This document shows, in pieces, positions 36,339-49,067 of a stretch of DNA of 64,000 nucleotides. The notes beneath the pieces were generated by a model. The model made no database searches and had not been told where the DNA came from. It saw only the letters and a program-made list of their open reading frames with translations. A program made the position numbers and the translations under genes. The stretch is from Terfezia claveryi (Eukaryota > Ascomycota > Pezizomycetes > Pezizales > Pezizaceae). The stretch covers positions 434,001-498,000 of the forward strand of contig WHUX01000007.1 of NCBI GenBank assembly GCA_015179025.1. The letters are read 5' to 3'. Every line of letters begins with the position of its first letter. Position 1 is the first letter of the stretch.

Positions 36339-37417
36339 ATCCGGGCCGCTTGGTTGGGAGGCGATTCGAAACACTGAGGTTGACTTCCGAGAGCTTCAAC
36401 TTGGGGACTGTAGAGGAGAGCTAGGCGGTTTACCTTGACGTTTGCTGAAGATGGAGCTCGAGTTAGGAATGAAGCTACCGGTACTGTATTATTGGGGTTT
36501 ATGCCATGGCAGGGATAACATACATTTTGGCTTGGCGGTGGGGCTTAACAGCTTCACTGGCACGTGCCGTACCTGTACTTCTGCAACCAGACATAACTTA
36601 TGTAAAGCTGTAATACACCCTGAGATCGTATCCTGGAGATTAACCCAACAGTGTATGCCATTGCTGCACTTTTAGTTTGGGTCCTCCCCAGGCTCCTACT
36701 CCGTTTCATGTATCTGACATACATTAGAGAAAACGGCTAATGTACTGTAAATAGCGGTGATGCTACAGGCATAATGGGCCAAGGAAAGTAAGTGGCCTAA
36801 ACCCCTTCTATTCCACGCTCAAACCCCCCTCCCCCAACACAAATAATTCCATCACGACCTCCCTCCACATTACGCTGTCTCCCATTCAACCCCCCCCCCT
36901 CCTCCTCCTCCTCCTCCTCCTATCTCCTCCCTCCCCAATCTCTTCCTTCTTCCCTCTGTCGTCTCATTCCACCTCTGTATTCATCAATCTAGATAGCTTT
37001 ACCATCCGCTCCTAGCCTCACGACTTTTCCCCAAAGAGACAGATCAAGCTTCATAAAGAACACTATTGACGTATTTTAACGACATCTACGAATTTCATCG
37101 CTCTTCGCCCTTATTGCCTCTTTACACCTCAGCAAGCCTACCGCCATATCGCAAATTTTTGCTCTTGCTCTTCTGTCCCTCACGGTTCTTGGAAGTCGGA
37201 CACACCGAATTTTCTCGAGCCGCCTAGTACTCAACGGATTTTTTAATTAGGCCCTAGCCCCTCACCGGTATAATTATACGACAATATAATTGTATTCTTC
37301 GTTCAGTAGATTTATACATACAAAAACGACTTTTCTTCTCTATTCTGCAACAGCTAGGCGAAACAGCGAGCTCCTATTACACAGCGTTACATCCTTGTAG
37401 AACTTTTCAACATCAAT
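36339..37417. promoter_or_regulatory. Divergent promoter region of DOA1 and the STRAP-like gene
   Basis: About 1.1 kb between two outward-facing genes. The STRAP-proximal half is strongly pyrimidine-rich on the plus strand, including a C-run and (cct)n tract at about 36890-36925, a frequent feature of fungal housekeeping promoters. No gene is seen. Confidence 0.5.
36890..36925 (+). repeat. Poly-C / (CCT)n tract
   Basis: A C-run followed by about nine CCT triplets in the region upstream of the STRAP-like start codon. Confidence 0.75.
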
Positions 37418-38590
37418 ATGCAACCTGCTACTACCCCCGGCCGTATGTGATCTGTCCTATTCAGCTTCGCCTCTAGATGAGGGCTGGTGGTTAACCTAAT
37501 CATTGCAGAGGGTCCTAGGGTCGTACCTTTGACTTGTCATGGTCACTCTCGGCCAGTAACTCATCTTTCATTCTCTGACATGATAGACGAGTCGTATCTC
37601 TTGATCTCCGCTTGTAAAGGTCAGTACCTTGATACCAGACAATCGAAAATGCAATGTGCTAATATTGTACCCAGATGGTAATCCTATGCTACGAGACGGT
37701 ATCACAGGCGACTGGTATGCACTCTCAGTTTCGATGCCGTCAGCAGGGTGTTAATGGTTTAATAGGATAGGTACCTTTGTCGGCCACAAAGGTGCTGTCT
37801 GGCAAGCACGATTGACCGACGATGCAGCTCTGGCTGCTACCGCTTCTGCGGACTTTACATGCAAAATCTGGGATACATTCACGGGGGAAAATCTCGCAAC
37901 TCTTACCCACAACCATATTGTTCGCGCAGTTCACTTTAACCCAGTGATCAAGAACGTGGTGACCGGTGGCTCGGAAAAGAAGCTCCGCATTTTCGACCTC
38001 CATCAACCAGCTACCCCGATTGAACTTGGCCCCAACGTCCACGACGGCACCATCAAGTGCGTCGTATGGCCGGAACCCAATATCGTTATCTCTGCAGCCG
38101 ATGACCGCAACATTCGGTGGTTTGACATTCGCTCCCGCAATTTGATTGATAGTTTCGCCGTGGATCATCCAATCGGTTCGTGTGAGCTCAGCAGTGCAGA
38201 AAAATTGCTATGCGCAACCGCCGGGAAATCTGTCTACTTTTTTGACGCTACGAGTAGGAGGTTACTCAAATCCGTGACAACGCTGTACGACGTTAGTTCC
38301 GTAGGGCTGCATTCGGATACGAGGAAATTTGTGGCAGGTGGGACTAGTGACACATGGGTGAGGATTTACGACTTTGAAACGGAGCAGGAGCTGGAGGTAT
38401 ATAAAGGTCACCATGGATCGATTTGGTCCGTAGCTTTTTCACCAGATGGAAAACTTTACGCAACGGGCAGTGAGGATGGCACAATTAAGTTGGTAGGTTT
38501 CGATATCTTCTATCGTAAACCGTACAGAAACTGATCAACTATGTAACATAGTGGAAGTATGGTTCACAGCCATACGGGCTATGGCAATAG
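37418..38590 (+). CDS. STRAP/UNRIP-like WD40 protein
   Basis: A seven-bladed WD40 protein resembling serine/threonine kinase receptor-associated protein (STRAP/unrip), linked in animals to the SMN complex and TGF-beta signalling. Exon 1 is 37418-37442 (MQPATTPG). Exon 2 starts at 37509 (GPRVVPLTCHGHSRPVTHLS). Two further introns split HLSFSDMIDESYLLISACKD from GNPMLRDGITGDW and IGTFVGHKGAVWQARLTDDA. The main exon carries ATASADFTCKIWDTFTGE, GGSEKKLRIFDLHQPATP, SAADDRNIRWFDIRSRNLID and TGSEDGTIKL. A last tiny exon gives WKYGSQPYGLWQ and a stop at 38588-38590, matching the conserved YGLW C-terminus of this family. Confidence 0.9.
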
Positions 38591-39538
38591 TAGAGGCGCT
38601 TTTGGGCCTAGAGTATTACTATGGATTGTGGTGGAGCTGCTATTACTCCCTTGACTGGCTTGGCCTCTCTACTTTGCTTCGCTCAGTGGATCCTCCCAAA
38701 GGAATAACGGAGTTAGTGTATAATGCCAGTAGTACCGGGGGGTATGTTTTTGAATGCCAGCGAGGTTTACAATTCCAGTATAATTGTACCACAGACACTA
38801 TCCACTCGGTAGTAGGTAGTAACAAAATAGTAGTAAAGAATCTTCCAGCAAAAGGCTTGTATGAAACTAGCCGTTATAATGCTCCTGTTGTCAATGCATA
38901 TTGATGCTGTAACTCTGCAAGAGATAGTAAACTTTGAAATTAGTCACGTGATAATTTACAATTACCCTCAACTAGTCTTCCTCTCCACTACCTATACCAT
39001 ATTGAACCCCACAAAAAAAATTTTTTATTGGAGTTTACACACTTTACATTGAATTCTTCACCTTCAGATATTTGCTAGCTCCCACGACCTCACGACCTCA
39101 CTTCCGTCTATACAAGTAAAAGCAAGTAAAAGCAAAAGTAATGCAAGTTAGCCAGTATTTAACCCCCCTGATCTTTGGGTCCGGATTTCCTCCCATGCCA
39201 TCCCATCTCAAACCAAGCTAACCCAATCAAATCCATAACCCACTCCCCAAGCAACAAGCACATGGCCAAAACAAAATATATGGTGAGATTCTCGGGTCCT
39301 GGTAAAAAAGGATAAAACATGTAGAAGAGAAAAAAAAGGGAGGGGGATAAAAGCTATAAAGACACAACCATTTACCGCGCGTAAATAAAAGGGAAAAAAA
39401 AAATACTAATGCCCACGAGAACCGAATTCTGAATTGATGGATGGATGGATTGATGGATGAATGGATGGATGGATACTGGAGAAAAAGTAAAAAATAAAAG
39501 AATATTCATGAGTAAGAAGTGGAATGGAAAACAATAAT
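38591..39538. other. Convergent 3' intergenic region with short repeats
   Basis: Lies between the 3' ends of the STRAP-like and PSY2 genes. It has small tandem duplications (ctcacgac near 39083-39102; aagtaaaagc near 39115-39136), a TTACCCTCAAC word at 38962 and a (gatg)n tract at about 39435-39475. No gene seen. Confidence 0.45.
39435..39475 (+). repeat. (GATG)n microsatellite
   Basis: Imperfect tetranucleotide repeat of atgg/gatg units just downstream of the PSY2 stop codon. Confidence 0.75.
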
Positions 39539-42500
39539 TTACTCCATGTCCACAGTATTCCCCTCATCCCCGCCGCCACCACCACCACCACCAGTGTCTG
39601 CAGTTACTACTGCTGTGCTACTGCTGCTACTTGGTGGCGTTAAATGCATAATATTTCCCACTTTACTTATGGTCCCACGTTCTCTCACGGTAACAGCAGC
39701 AGCCGGAGAGTCATCGGCTTCATCCTCTCCATCAAGTACCTTCAACGGCTTATTTGCCTTTTCCGGTGATGGAGCTTTCATTGTAGTTGTGGTACCAGTA
39801 GAGTTCGCCGCTGGTGCCGCGGTAGTCACTGCACCACCACCCGCCTTCCCTGAGCCCAAGCTAATCGCAATCTTCTTCGCCGGAGGCCCACTTCCCTCCA
39901 CCGTCTTTCCTGACAACATTGCCAATCCACTCCTTTTCCTCTGCAGTAATACTCCCCCCTTCGCCTTCCCATTATCACCATCAGCAGACGGACTCGTCCG
40001 CTTCTTATTATTTCTATTCGATAACTTCCCCAACTCATCATCGTCATCATCCAATTCCGTCCGCCGCCTTTTCTCAGCTAACCTTTCTAGTGCAGGGACC
40101 GTTGACTCAGTAGGCGGCGCTGATAGCAATGTCGTAGCAGATAGCGATAATGTCGAAGTAGTAGAAATCGCATGTCTGAGTTTCGGAGTTTGTGGAGGAG
40201 ATGTAGAGTTTGTAGATGAAGGGTTTTTATCATTGGTGCTGGGATTGGCGGAATTTTTAATAGTGATTCTATTATTGGACGTATCATCGCTTCCCTCCAT
40301 TGCATCATCATCGTCGTCATAATCAACCAGCGGCTTCGACGGTGTTTTCGGCCTTCCATTTCCATTCCTCGATGGAGAGGCCGCCGTCGCTTGTTGCTGT
40401 TTCTTTGCAGGCGAGGAGTCTTTGACTTGTGTATCCTCCTCGTCGTCGGAGGTATTGAAGTACTCTTCCTCCGAGGGGTCCATCTCTTTCGCACCCTGCC
40501 ATCGCCCTCCATTCAACCTGTTCCTGTTTCTTTCGTCAGGTGTTGGAGGTACTGGTGGTGCCCTCTCATTCCATTGCTCCCAGCGTACAATGATGTTTGA
40601 GAATGTGTCAACATATCTAATCTTCTCAAGCTTTCCCCGATAATTCTCGACGAGGTTGTTGACATATTGCCGAATATTTTCCTAGTTTCGGACTTAGTTC
40701 AGGGTAACAAATCGTGAAAAAAATTGGATCTATCTTACACGCTTTATAAACTCGAAAAACTCCAGACATGCCGAATTCAGCAAATTATCCTTCGGCATTG
40801 TCTCTATTACGAGGTCGAGTATAGGCTCGAGTAGATTCTTTTTTGTCAAATATTTCTCAAAGTGGGCGTCACGCAGTGCAACAAGAATCCGCATCAGTTT
40901 GACAACAGCTGTCATAAATTAGTTCGATATAACAAAATCCAATCAGATGACATACCTAGCTTCAAGTGTTTCTCGGGACAATCTAATAGACGAACTATTT
41001 TTGCAGGAAGGTCCTCCGTTATTATGAAGAACTTGCTCCTGAAGACATGTTGTCGCACGAAGAACCATAAAATCTCAAGAAGATGCGAATACAAAGCCAC
41101 TTCAGACACAGTAAGACGTTTTACTACATGGGTGTTAGGCTCACTGCTCATCGGACCCCGCCTACCCTGCCAAAACTCACCTGAGGGCCTCTTGTCCAAT
41201 TCCATCAGGGGTGCGAATAGTTTCTTTGCCGACTCGTCATAAAAATCCTTTAAATACTTCTCAGCCCTTGGGTCCATTGAATAAAATAGTCGACTGGTTG
41301 TACTAGCCTTCCTCCTATCGCCGCTCGGGTAATCTACCTGCGGGACTGTTTGAGGGTCCAACAGAACTTTTATAGCGTCCGAAACCTGTGCCTTCACCCC
41401 AAAATCCTGTTCAGACTGAAGAAGCTCGATAAGCGTATCCGTAATAGGCTTGTGGCCATCGTTCAGTTGCTTGAACACAAAGCTCCTCATCATTTGGGAA
41501 TCATGATCAATCATAGCCATAATGATATCCATTCCCGCTATTCGAACAGATGCCGTTTCACACTTCATAGCATAATCAATCATAGCAAATAAACCATGGT
41601 GTATGAATGCCTGGTACAGCGGTTGTCTTGCTTGTGCTTGGATACTTTTGGCGATTTGGCAACACTGTTGGATGAAGAGCACTGCGTCCTTTTTCCGTTG
41701 GACCTCCGGGTTCTGCATTTGGAAGATGCCAAATAGTTCCTTCTGAAACCCGGTACTCCCCTGCACCCACTGTATTACCTCCACTTGGTGATAGAAGATG
41801 AGCGAGTTCAGCACTGAGAAAGTCGGGTCGTCTAGTATTCTGGCAAGGATCACATCCTTGAGATACTGGAGTCGATAGATCCAATGTATTTTCTTCTTCA
41901 CCTCTGGATTTTCAATGCGTACCACCTCCTTGAATTTTGAGGTATCAGAAAGAAATTGCCTGTGGTTGGCCTTGTGCGTCGGAAAGTCCGGATCGTCTGC
42001 TCATAAAACGACAGTTAATAACCAGTATCTGATAAATTAAGGTGTTGCTTTGAGCAAACAGTGGCATCTCTTACATTCTAGCATCCCTACAATGCCCAGT
42101 ATAACATCATCGGTCACAATGTGCTCAATGATCATGGTATCGTTCAAGAGAATAATCATCTTTGTGATATTGCACAGCCTGTGTAAATCGGATAAACTCT
42201 CCAAATCCTCAGCCACTTGCAGCAAAGGTATCAATTTTCCAATATAGTTGTCCGCAAGCAGAAATTTCCCTAGAGAATTTCGGCTCTCTGGTGACCCGGT
42301 GGTCTGTCGTATCATATTCTCAATATCCGACAGGTTACCCAGTTCTGGTGGCGGTAACATAACGGAATCTACAAGGGCATCGTTTGCATCGTCAGATAGC
42401 AATTCATCTGTATGTGCATGCTTCTTGTTCAGCTTTTCCAAACACAAAGTTACACAAGTTGACATGCCAGAAGTGCGCACTTACCTTGGCTGACCACTTG

Positions 42501-43038
42501 CATTCCCTGAACGTGATTAACAAATTCCCTACAGATATATTAGCCTTCCTCCAATCATTTCAGTGACCCGGAATATATCAACCATATCGCAGCGCATCCT
42601 TCTGGCTCTTGAAAGCTCAGTGCCATATCCGTTCCATTCGGTTCCGTCCAGACAATCAGTGTTTCTACCAGGAGAAGTTAGGATGTTTCCCAGCCAGTGC
42701 CGCAATCACAACTATAAACTGACCCTGCTGCTTCTGGTACCCATCATCTTTTATAATCTTCGTCTCTAGAAGGAGGCGCTCAGATTCCTCCTCAGATTTC
42801 ACTTGAATATGCGGAACTTCCTGCGATGTCGAAGATAACGAATCAGCTCCCTACCCAAAATCCAGGGCCATTTGCAACACCTCCTTGTTTCAATTCTCGG
42901 TAAATAGGCTCTCACATCCATCAAATGACCCGTACAATAACCTGTGCCTCTGTCGAACCAGTCATTATTCTTCAACTCATACACCTTCACTCTCCGCGGT
43001 TGTGTTGGAGGGCTTGGCAGCACTCCATGTGCCATCAT
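39539..43038 (-). CDS. PSY2: Protein phosphatase 4 regulatory subunit 3 (Psy2/SMK-1)
   Basis: Psy2 targets the PP4 catalytic subunit to substrates, notably phosphorylated H2A and Rad53 in recovery from DNA damage. Exon 1 is 42916-43038 (MMAHGVLPSPPTQPRRVKVY...GTGYCTGHLMD), the start of the EVH1-like substrate-binding domain. Several short exons cover 42480-42900. The SMK-1 (DUF625) domain and armadillo-like repeats occupy about 42480-40740 (RTSGMSTCVTLCLEKLNKKH, NLSDIENMIRQTT, KKKIHWIYRLQYLKDVILAR, FYHQVEVIQWVQGSTGFQKE, LLDCPEKHLKLG). The C-terminal part (about 40650-39539) is acidic, low-complexity and lysine/serine-rich (EEEYFNTSDDEEDTQ, KKRTSPSADGD), as in other family members. An intron at about 40682-40736 carries a GTTSAGGGTAA word. 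Confidence 0.9.
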
Positions 43039-45905
43039 GTCGGAACTGGCGATGTCGTGTCAATGTCGAATGTAGGCGATGGATGTCACTATATCCTCCT
43101 TTCTACTTCAAGCCTGATCGGTAATTCCTCGTACCCTATTTCCCGCTTAGAGTTCGTGAAACTAAAAAGGGTTCTAATAACTGTAAATCAAGCCCCGAAA
43201 ACCTTGAACAAGCGTAGATAGTGTGGCGACTCTCCAGGATAGGTGACGCGCCGCTGTCCAAGGAAGGCTGGTGCAGGTTCACAAGAGTGTGACCGGGAAA
43301 ATCTCAATCGTCGTACAGTCGAAGCCCAAAGCCGCTCAATCGCTTCCCCGTAGTCTAAAGTGATACAGCTGTTGATATTTGCGTTATGCGAAATCTTTGA
43401 AACGTTGCAATAAACTTGCCTCCTCCGACAGTGATTGCGGAGCAACAGCCCTACTTAGTGTCGCGTGTCGAGGTGGGCAGGGGCAATGAGGAATGCCGCT
43501 TGGTCTCGCCCCCCACAAAGTGCCGATTTCGTGTCCAACGAAGGAAACAAAGCGGTGAGTGCAGCGTACGTGTACGCTTCGATTGTCACCTTTGAGGGAG
43601 CCACCGAGGAGCGCGGCTGTCGACACCCCGCGAGAGTTCAAGCCCCCCTGGCGGTTGCTTGGTCGGCGTCAGACTGCAGGAGTGGAGTGGGTTGAGCTAC
43701 CTGTGGAGTGGAGGTTTGGTATGCAAATGCGGAGTTCGACAGTATCTCTCTGCAGGCCCTGCGTAATCGTTATTTTTTTTTTCCCAGTTGCCTCTCTCCT
43801 CTGTTCCCTCTGACGGTTCTTGGAGAGGGGGGGGGGGTTGCGTTCAGGACGTTTGGTAGGTGTGAGACCGAGATACGGAGGATGGATTTGGGGGAAGGGT
43901 GGGAAACCTTGAGTTTCCGTGCGATCAAACAAGCCGCCAATCTTACCGTGGCAGCAAACGAGCACTGGGGCTTGGGCAGGCAACGCTGCTATAATTATTC
44001 CCGAGAGGAGCGTTTTCCGGGCCCCGCGCGCACCACTTGCAATGGGAGGGACCCCAGGAAACCGGCCCTTTGAGGAGGCCCGGCCCTGCCATCACAGAGC
44101 GGGCATGCTAATCTGGTGGAGATGGCAGAGCAAGTTCCACGGCCCTGCGATATGATTGATATGATAGATATGATACAGTTCCCACGGCCAAGGGAGCATA
44201 ATTCACAACACGTATGTACAGTATGCACGGCGCAGGCACGCACAGGAATCAGGCAAAGCACACGAGCCAGGCAGGCGGCAAGTGGGGGGAATGCGAACTC
44301 TGATGGCGAGGGATCCTTGGTGATGCTCCCAGGACCTGAAGATGCCAGCACCACCGCTGATCCAAACTGCGACAGATCGAATTGTGAAACAGCCACAAAC
44401 TGACGGCTTAATATCAGCATTTCTCTGTCTCTGACGTCTCATGCTGAAACCGCAAGCGAAAGGCAGAAAAAAAATGGGCAGAGAATGACGCCGCGTTGGG
44501 CAAATATACGTATGTATATCTGGGCCAGGAACCAGGAAAGCGGAACGCCAGGACACATCGGGGCAGCACACCATCCCCTCCGGCGCAAATACATACCTAT
44601 TCGCCCTCTTCATGTAGCCCGGTTATCTCTATGGCGTGCCCTGTTTTCTTTGTTTATACGGTATATACCATACATACTCGGTCGGTACCTCCCCACCCCC
44701 ACACTGCCGTCCACTTGGTGTCGCTACACCCGCATTGCAAACGCCTCCCACGCCGCAAATTGTGTGGAGAAGTCTCCGGCACGGGTAGCACACAGATCAG
44801 AACCCATTGGGCACTGCATCCGCCCCCTGTCCATATCCCTGCTGTAGCGTGGTGTCCCTTGCAATTGGATTCGTGAGACATACAGCCAAGCAGACGACCC
44901 CTCCTTCGAGAACCCTCAATTGTACCCAAAGGGCTCGCGATTGACAAACAGGTTTAGAGTTGAGATTGAGATTGGCAATTGACCACTGACACCCTTGTAG
45001 GGTGTGAATGCCCAGTTCTAGCTCGGCTTCCGGACCTCCACACACCGGCGTAGTCCGGCGCAGCTTCTTAGCCCACCGCCAGGCCACAGAATATCCACGT
45101 GTTGATCGTGGCAGAACAATTTTAGGGCTCGATCTTGACAAGAGAGTATTGTGTTTCAGATAGGGAATTCTTCCAAGTCCTGCAGGTGGAGGCTTGAGGA
45201 AACGTCAAAAAGTACCGAGACATCTTCAGCATCTGGAATGAATGAAAATGCTCGGAATTGGAAAGCAGGCCCATAAGCTACTTATTGTTGGAAGTAAGCG
45301 GCTGATCAATGGAGGAATGGCCATCCGAACAACCCCCTTCTTGACACCACTAAGTGGCCCTAAAGTGGCCCTGGACTACCGGCACCCCAACTCTCCCCAG
45401 TTTCCAGTTCCAGATACGCCCCAATTATGAGATCACACCCTCCAAAATTGACAGTGGACAAGGCAACTTCCTGTCGAGGCTGACATGCTGTGCATCTGCG
45501 GATCTTAGGCCCCGTCCAGTAAGCAAAATACTCTAGTTGAGCCTGCATTGGCCTCGGGATCATGCGTTAAGGCTGGAGATAACATATGTACTGTAGAGCA
45601 GAGCAGAGAGCCATGGATAGGCACGAGACTAAATACCCCTGTTGAGGAGGCGGGTTTACAACTTGACTGCTTTTCCGGCGGCGGGAGATCATGAGGTAAG
45701 GGAGCTACATGAGTACTAATTTGACGAGGGTAGGTATATATAGAAGATGCAAGAAGTAGGGTTCCGCTATATTGCGATTTTGTGATCACGATCAATTATT
45801 CGATTAGCTGTTTAAACTCCTAGACTGGCTACAAAATGCTGCTTGCAGCTTGAGACCAAGTATCTGTACTAGCCGGTTATACCACATCACATTCTCATAA
45901 AATGA

Positions 45906-45964
45906 CCCAGAACATAATCTGGTTGGCACAAGCCTCTCGAGTGCCAACCAGACTACCCAGAACA
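45906..45964. mobile_element. Complete 41-bp palindromic micro-element with 9-bp target duplication
   Basis: cccagaaca occurs at 45906-45914 and again at 45956-45964. Between them is a 41-bp element: left end taatctggttggcac (45915-45929), 11-nt centre (45930-45940), right end gtgccaaccagacta (45941-45955). The two ends are inverted repeats of each other at 14 of 15 positions. Nine-bp duplications are typical of Mutator-like elements, but 41 bp is far shorter than ordinary MITEs. Confidence 0.7.
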
Positions 45965-46713
45965 TACATACATATTCAACGAAAATAAATTCTACCATTG
46001 TTTAACGAAAGAAAAGAAAAAGAAATGAAAGAAAGAAAGAAAAAAAAAAAAACTCACCAAAGTAATCGTCGCCCCCCACCCCCCCACCCCCCTTCCCCCC
46101 CCTCTACCCCCGGTGGTGCCCGAGATAACCTCTAGTCTCGCAACTAGATACCTCACTTCCCTTCCTTGGTCCACGCTGGAAATACCAGACTTATAACTAA
46201 CTTTGAAGGCCAACGCAATGAAATACTACCGGGCTCCTCGAGCTCAAAGTTCGTGGGCTTATATAATCCCTCCTGGACGAGATCAGCTAGTTTGGTGCGG
46301 CAAACCTTACAGCTAAAATATGATGCAGAAGAAGCTGTAAGAAACAATAAGGAGCTAAAAGTCCCCCCAGGGCTAGAGTTTACAACAATGATTTACCCTG
46401 AACGAAGTCTCTCGATCACGTGATCTTGACTAATGAAAAAACGAGGGTGGGCATAAGTTGCTCAGGGTAAATAACACCTTCTGCCGTAAGGGAGTGGGGG
46501 AAACTCAGCCACCCGCCTTACCTAGGTACACCTATATCCACCTTTGTACGGAGTAGTCAAAAACCCTCAACCAATCCCAAGTCACGTGGCAACCGGAAAA
46601 AAAAGTAACTCCCGACCCCATGGAGCTTGGCTTCAAAAAAAGTATTTTAAGTATTATTAGTCTGGTTTATATCCCCAGTTAATGGCTTAATGGGCTAATA
46701 GGCTAATGGGGGG

Positions 46714-46758
46714 TATTCTTAGACGAGAACCTATTCTTAGGTAGTCTGGTTGCAACTA
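46714..46758. repeat. 9-bp direct repeat next to a TAGTCTGGTT sequence
   Basis: tattcttag occurs at 46714-46722 and 46732-46740 with 9 bp between. Immediately after comes tagtctggttgcaacta (46742-46758), a variant of the micro-element terminus whose outer bases TAGT and ACTA are inverted repeats. It may be an older or nested insertion of the same family. Confidence 0.4.
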
Positions 46759-47459
46759 CACCTAGGGCTGAAGTGTAGGCACGAGATCCGATCTCAAATG
46801 AAACGTAGTTGATAGGTAACGGAAGTGTGAGTACCTATGTTGCACTCGTCCAAAACTTACCTATCAAGAAGCCCAAGTAGTGGTTAGAAGCAGATAAGCT
46901 TGAGACTCTGAGCTGACCTCATTTCTTCAGAGAAGTATTTTTCTTGGCAACGCAACCGACGAAATATATTACGACGTCAAGTACTCTACATTAACCTGCT
47001 GCACCAACCCCTGCTCCACTAAGGTAGAGTCCGCCAATAAATGAGCCCCATCAGGCAGCTGAAAACTGCGTACATACAGTGTACATACCACCCCGCACTA
47101 TGGTGGGGCAGAGCCTGGGAGTAGTAAATTATAGATAATCCAGAACACTAGGATATCCAGGGTACCTTCTACAAGAAAATAGGACATCATTAGAGAAACA
47201 TAAGCTTATTTTTAGGTGAATCATCGACACAAAAACACAAGAAAAAACATAAAAAAAATTCTTAAAGCACAAAGCACAAAGCACAAAACACAAAAAAAAA
47301 ACAGAACCCGAGCTAAGCCACATAACCCTTATACATGAAAGAAATCGAATTTCGCATACTAAACCACTGGGAAGACTTGATCAGTATATAAAAAAACACA
47401 AACAAGAATGAGAAAACAAGAAGGATAACCGTTCGTAATCTGATGCATATCCCCACTAT

Positions 47460-49067
47460 TCAACTCGACGTAATGTGTCGATGGGTGGACCCCGAATGCC
47501 CATTCCCATTTATAATCAATGATGACAACGCCGATGACCCTGTAGCGCCGCTAATATACCCGGAATCTGCCCTCTTCAAACTGCCATTTGCAATCATCTC
47601 CGCGTCACTGGAAGTTGTCTTATCGGCCTCTATTTCCTCGTCGTCCTCCTCTCCGTCATCCTCGTCATCACTCCTTGTGTCCTCAGCACCTGTGCCAGTC
47701 ACAACCTTGTACGCCACCTTTCCAATCATGTATAACCATACTAAGGTGAGGACCTGTAGCCCTGAAAGTAGATAGAAGAAGCCCATGTGCAGGTTCTTGG
47801 TGAAGCACGTGCGCTCCGGATGGCTCCCTAGTGAGTGTGCGGACAGAGCCCATGTACCCTCGGGCAGGCGCTCACCGCTCTCGACCGAGTAGCAGCCGTA
47901 AGTAATGATATCCGGAGCATGATAGTAGACCGACTTGACAATGACGATGTACACTACATGTCTGCTGACGACCCAAGTGACAAGGAACACCCCAAAAGCA
48001 AAATCACACAACTTCTGGTATCCAAGATAACGTAGGAGTTTCGCCGCCTATATTTGGTCATTCGTTAGCAATTTGATACCATAGTATCTTGGCCGATTGA
48101 ACGTACCGGAAGCAGAATGTCGACGATGTCCATAGTGACCAAGATGGCGTTTCCAACTCTCGTCAAATGGAACTGATAGCTTCCCGTGATGAGGATAGAT
48201 GTGATAATATGATGTGCGAACATCTGGTAGTGATCCTTCCTGCGATCCTCAATGTGGAGGACAAAAATCTGTTGGAGCCAAAATGCCAGTTGTGCAAGAT
48301 AGTATACTTTGAAGAGTCCGGTCGTCTCGAAAACAGGCCAATCCGTCCACATCTCCCTGAAATTCATCCAATGTGGTCCTCGGTGGTTGAGATACTAACA
48401 ACAACCCCATTAGTACTTCTCCAAACAGCACCTTCAAACGGCTAGGTATACATACCATCCCGAGCATCCAGAAAACGGTGTAATACACCATGAGCCAAGC
48501 TTGCTCTGCAAATCTCACCAGTCCTTTGTAGGTCTTCACCCCTCCGTACTGGGCATATGGCATGAATATATATCGCATTGCTGCATCTCGGAGGAAGGTG
48601 AATACGACAATCCAGTAAAAGACATGGTAGAAATCTGCTGGCCCCTTCAAATATCCACCAGTCGCGGGGTTCTTGTACTGGAGCCAAATGAGTTTGTCCG
48701 CTATTGATGGTGAGTTCGGAGATGAAGGCAGGACGAAGTACGCGGCATGTATGGTGCCGAGAATATAAAGCGACAGTTCTGCAGATATACTGATCAGCTC
48801 TTCAATTCCTATACGCACACCTACACAAACTCCTCTAGAGAAAGATAAGGCAAGCATACTAATTTGGTTGTCGATGAGATATGTCGTTAGCCGGTCTATC
48901 AAGCCATTAGGCTTCTTTGGCAGTGGCTTCTGCAGTCGGGCCCTACTCCGCTGTGCAGACGTTTTCCGCCGTGGTGTAGAATCACTCAAGTATTTCTTCT
49001 CAAGCACTCCGTTGGCCTTCCCATTCACCGAAACCGTCGAATTAGGACCGGGATTCACTTTGCCCAT
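47460..49067 (-). CDS. LAG1: Ceramide synthase, TLC domain (Lag1/Lac1-like)
   Basis: An ER multi-pass acyltransferase joining a long-chain base to acyl-CoA to make ceramide. The start at 49067 (MGKVNPGPNSTVSVNGK) precedes a basic N-terminal segment and the first membrane helix. The TLC domain follows: a GGVKTYKGLVRFAEQAWLMV segment, then after an intron YLNHRGPHWMNFREMWTDWP, the conserved double histidine in YQMFAHHIITSILITGSYQF, and after another intron AAKLLRYLGYQKLCDFAFG. Introns have donors after FWMLGM (near 48456) and after VDILLP (near 48108). The C-terminal tail is very acidic (DDEDDGEEDDEEIEADKTT), typical of fungal Lag1/Lac1 proteins. A family member of the Lac1/BarA branch is equally possible, because one sequence cannot separate the paralogues. 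Confidence 0.9.

Larger units (their letters stand above)
43039..47459. other. Gene-free region, 4.4 kb
   Basis: Lies upstream of PSY2 and downstream of the ceramide synthase gene. Several frames of 80-140 codons occur, but they overlap on both strands, are compositionally odd (Cys/Arg/Pro-rich) and match nothing I recognise. The left half is GC-richer and has a gatatgattgatatgatagatatgat near-tandem at about 44148-44173. The right half is AT-rich and contains the 41-bp palindromic element (45915-45955), C-rich tracts around 46075-46110 and a cluster of small direct repeats at 46700-46760. Undetected non-coding RNAs are possible. Confidence 0.5.

Noticed and set aside
43465..44876. Several frames of 80-141 codons on both strands
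   Set aside because: Mutually overlapping, Cys/Arg/Pro-rich, no domain, no splice continuation.
46166..46423. 85-codon plus-strand frame
   Set aside because: Looks protein-like in parts, but there is no family match and no neighbouring exon, and one GTTSAGGGTAA-type word lies inside its end. Left unannotated.
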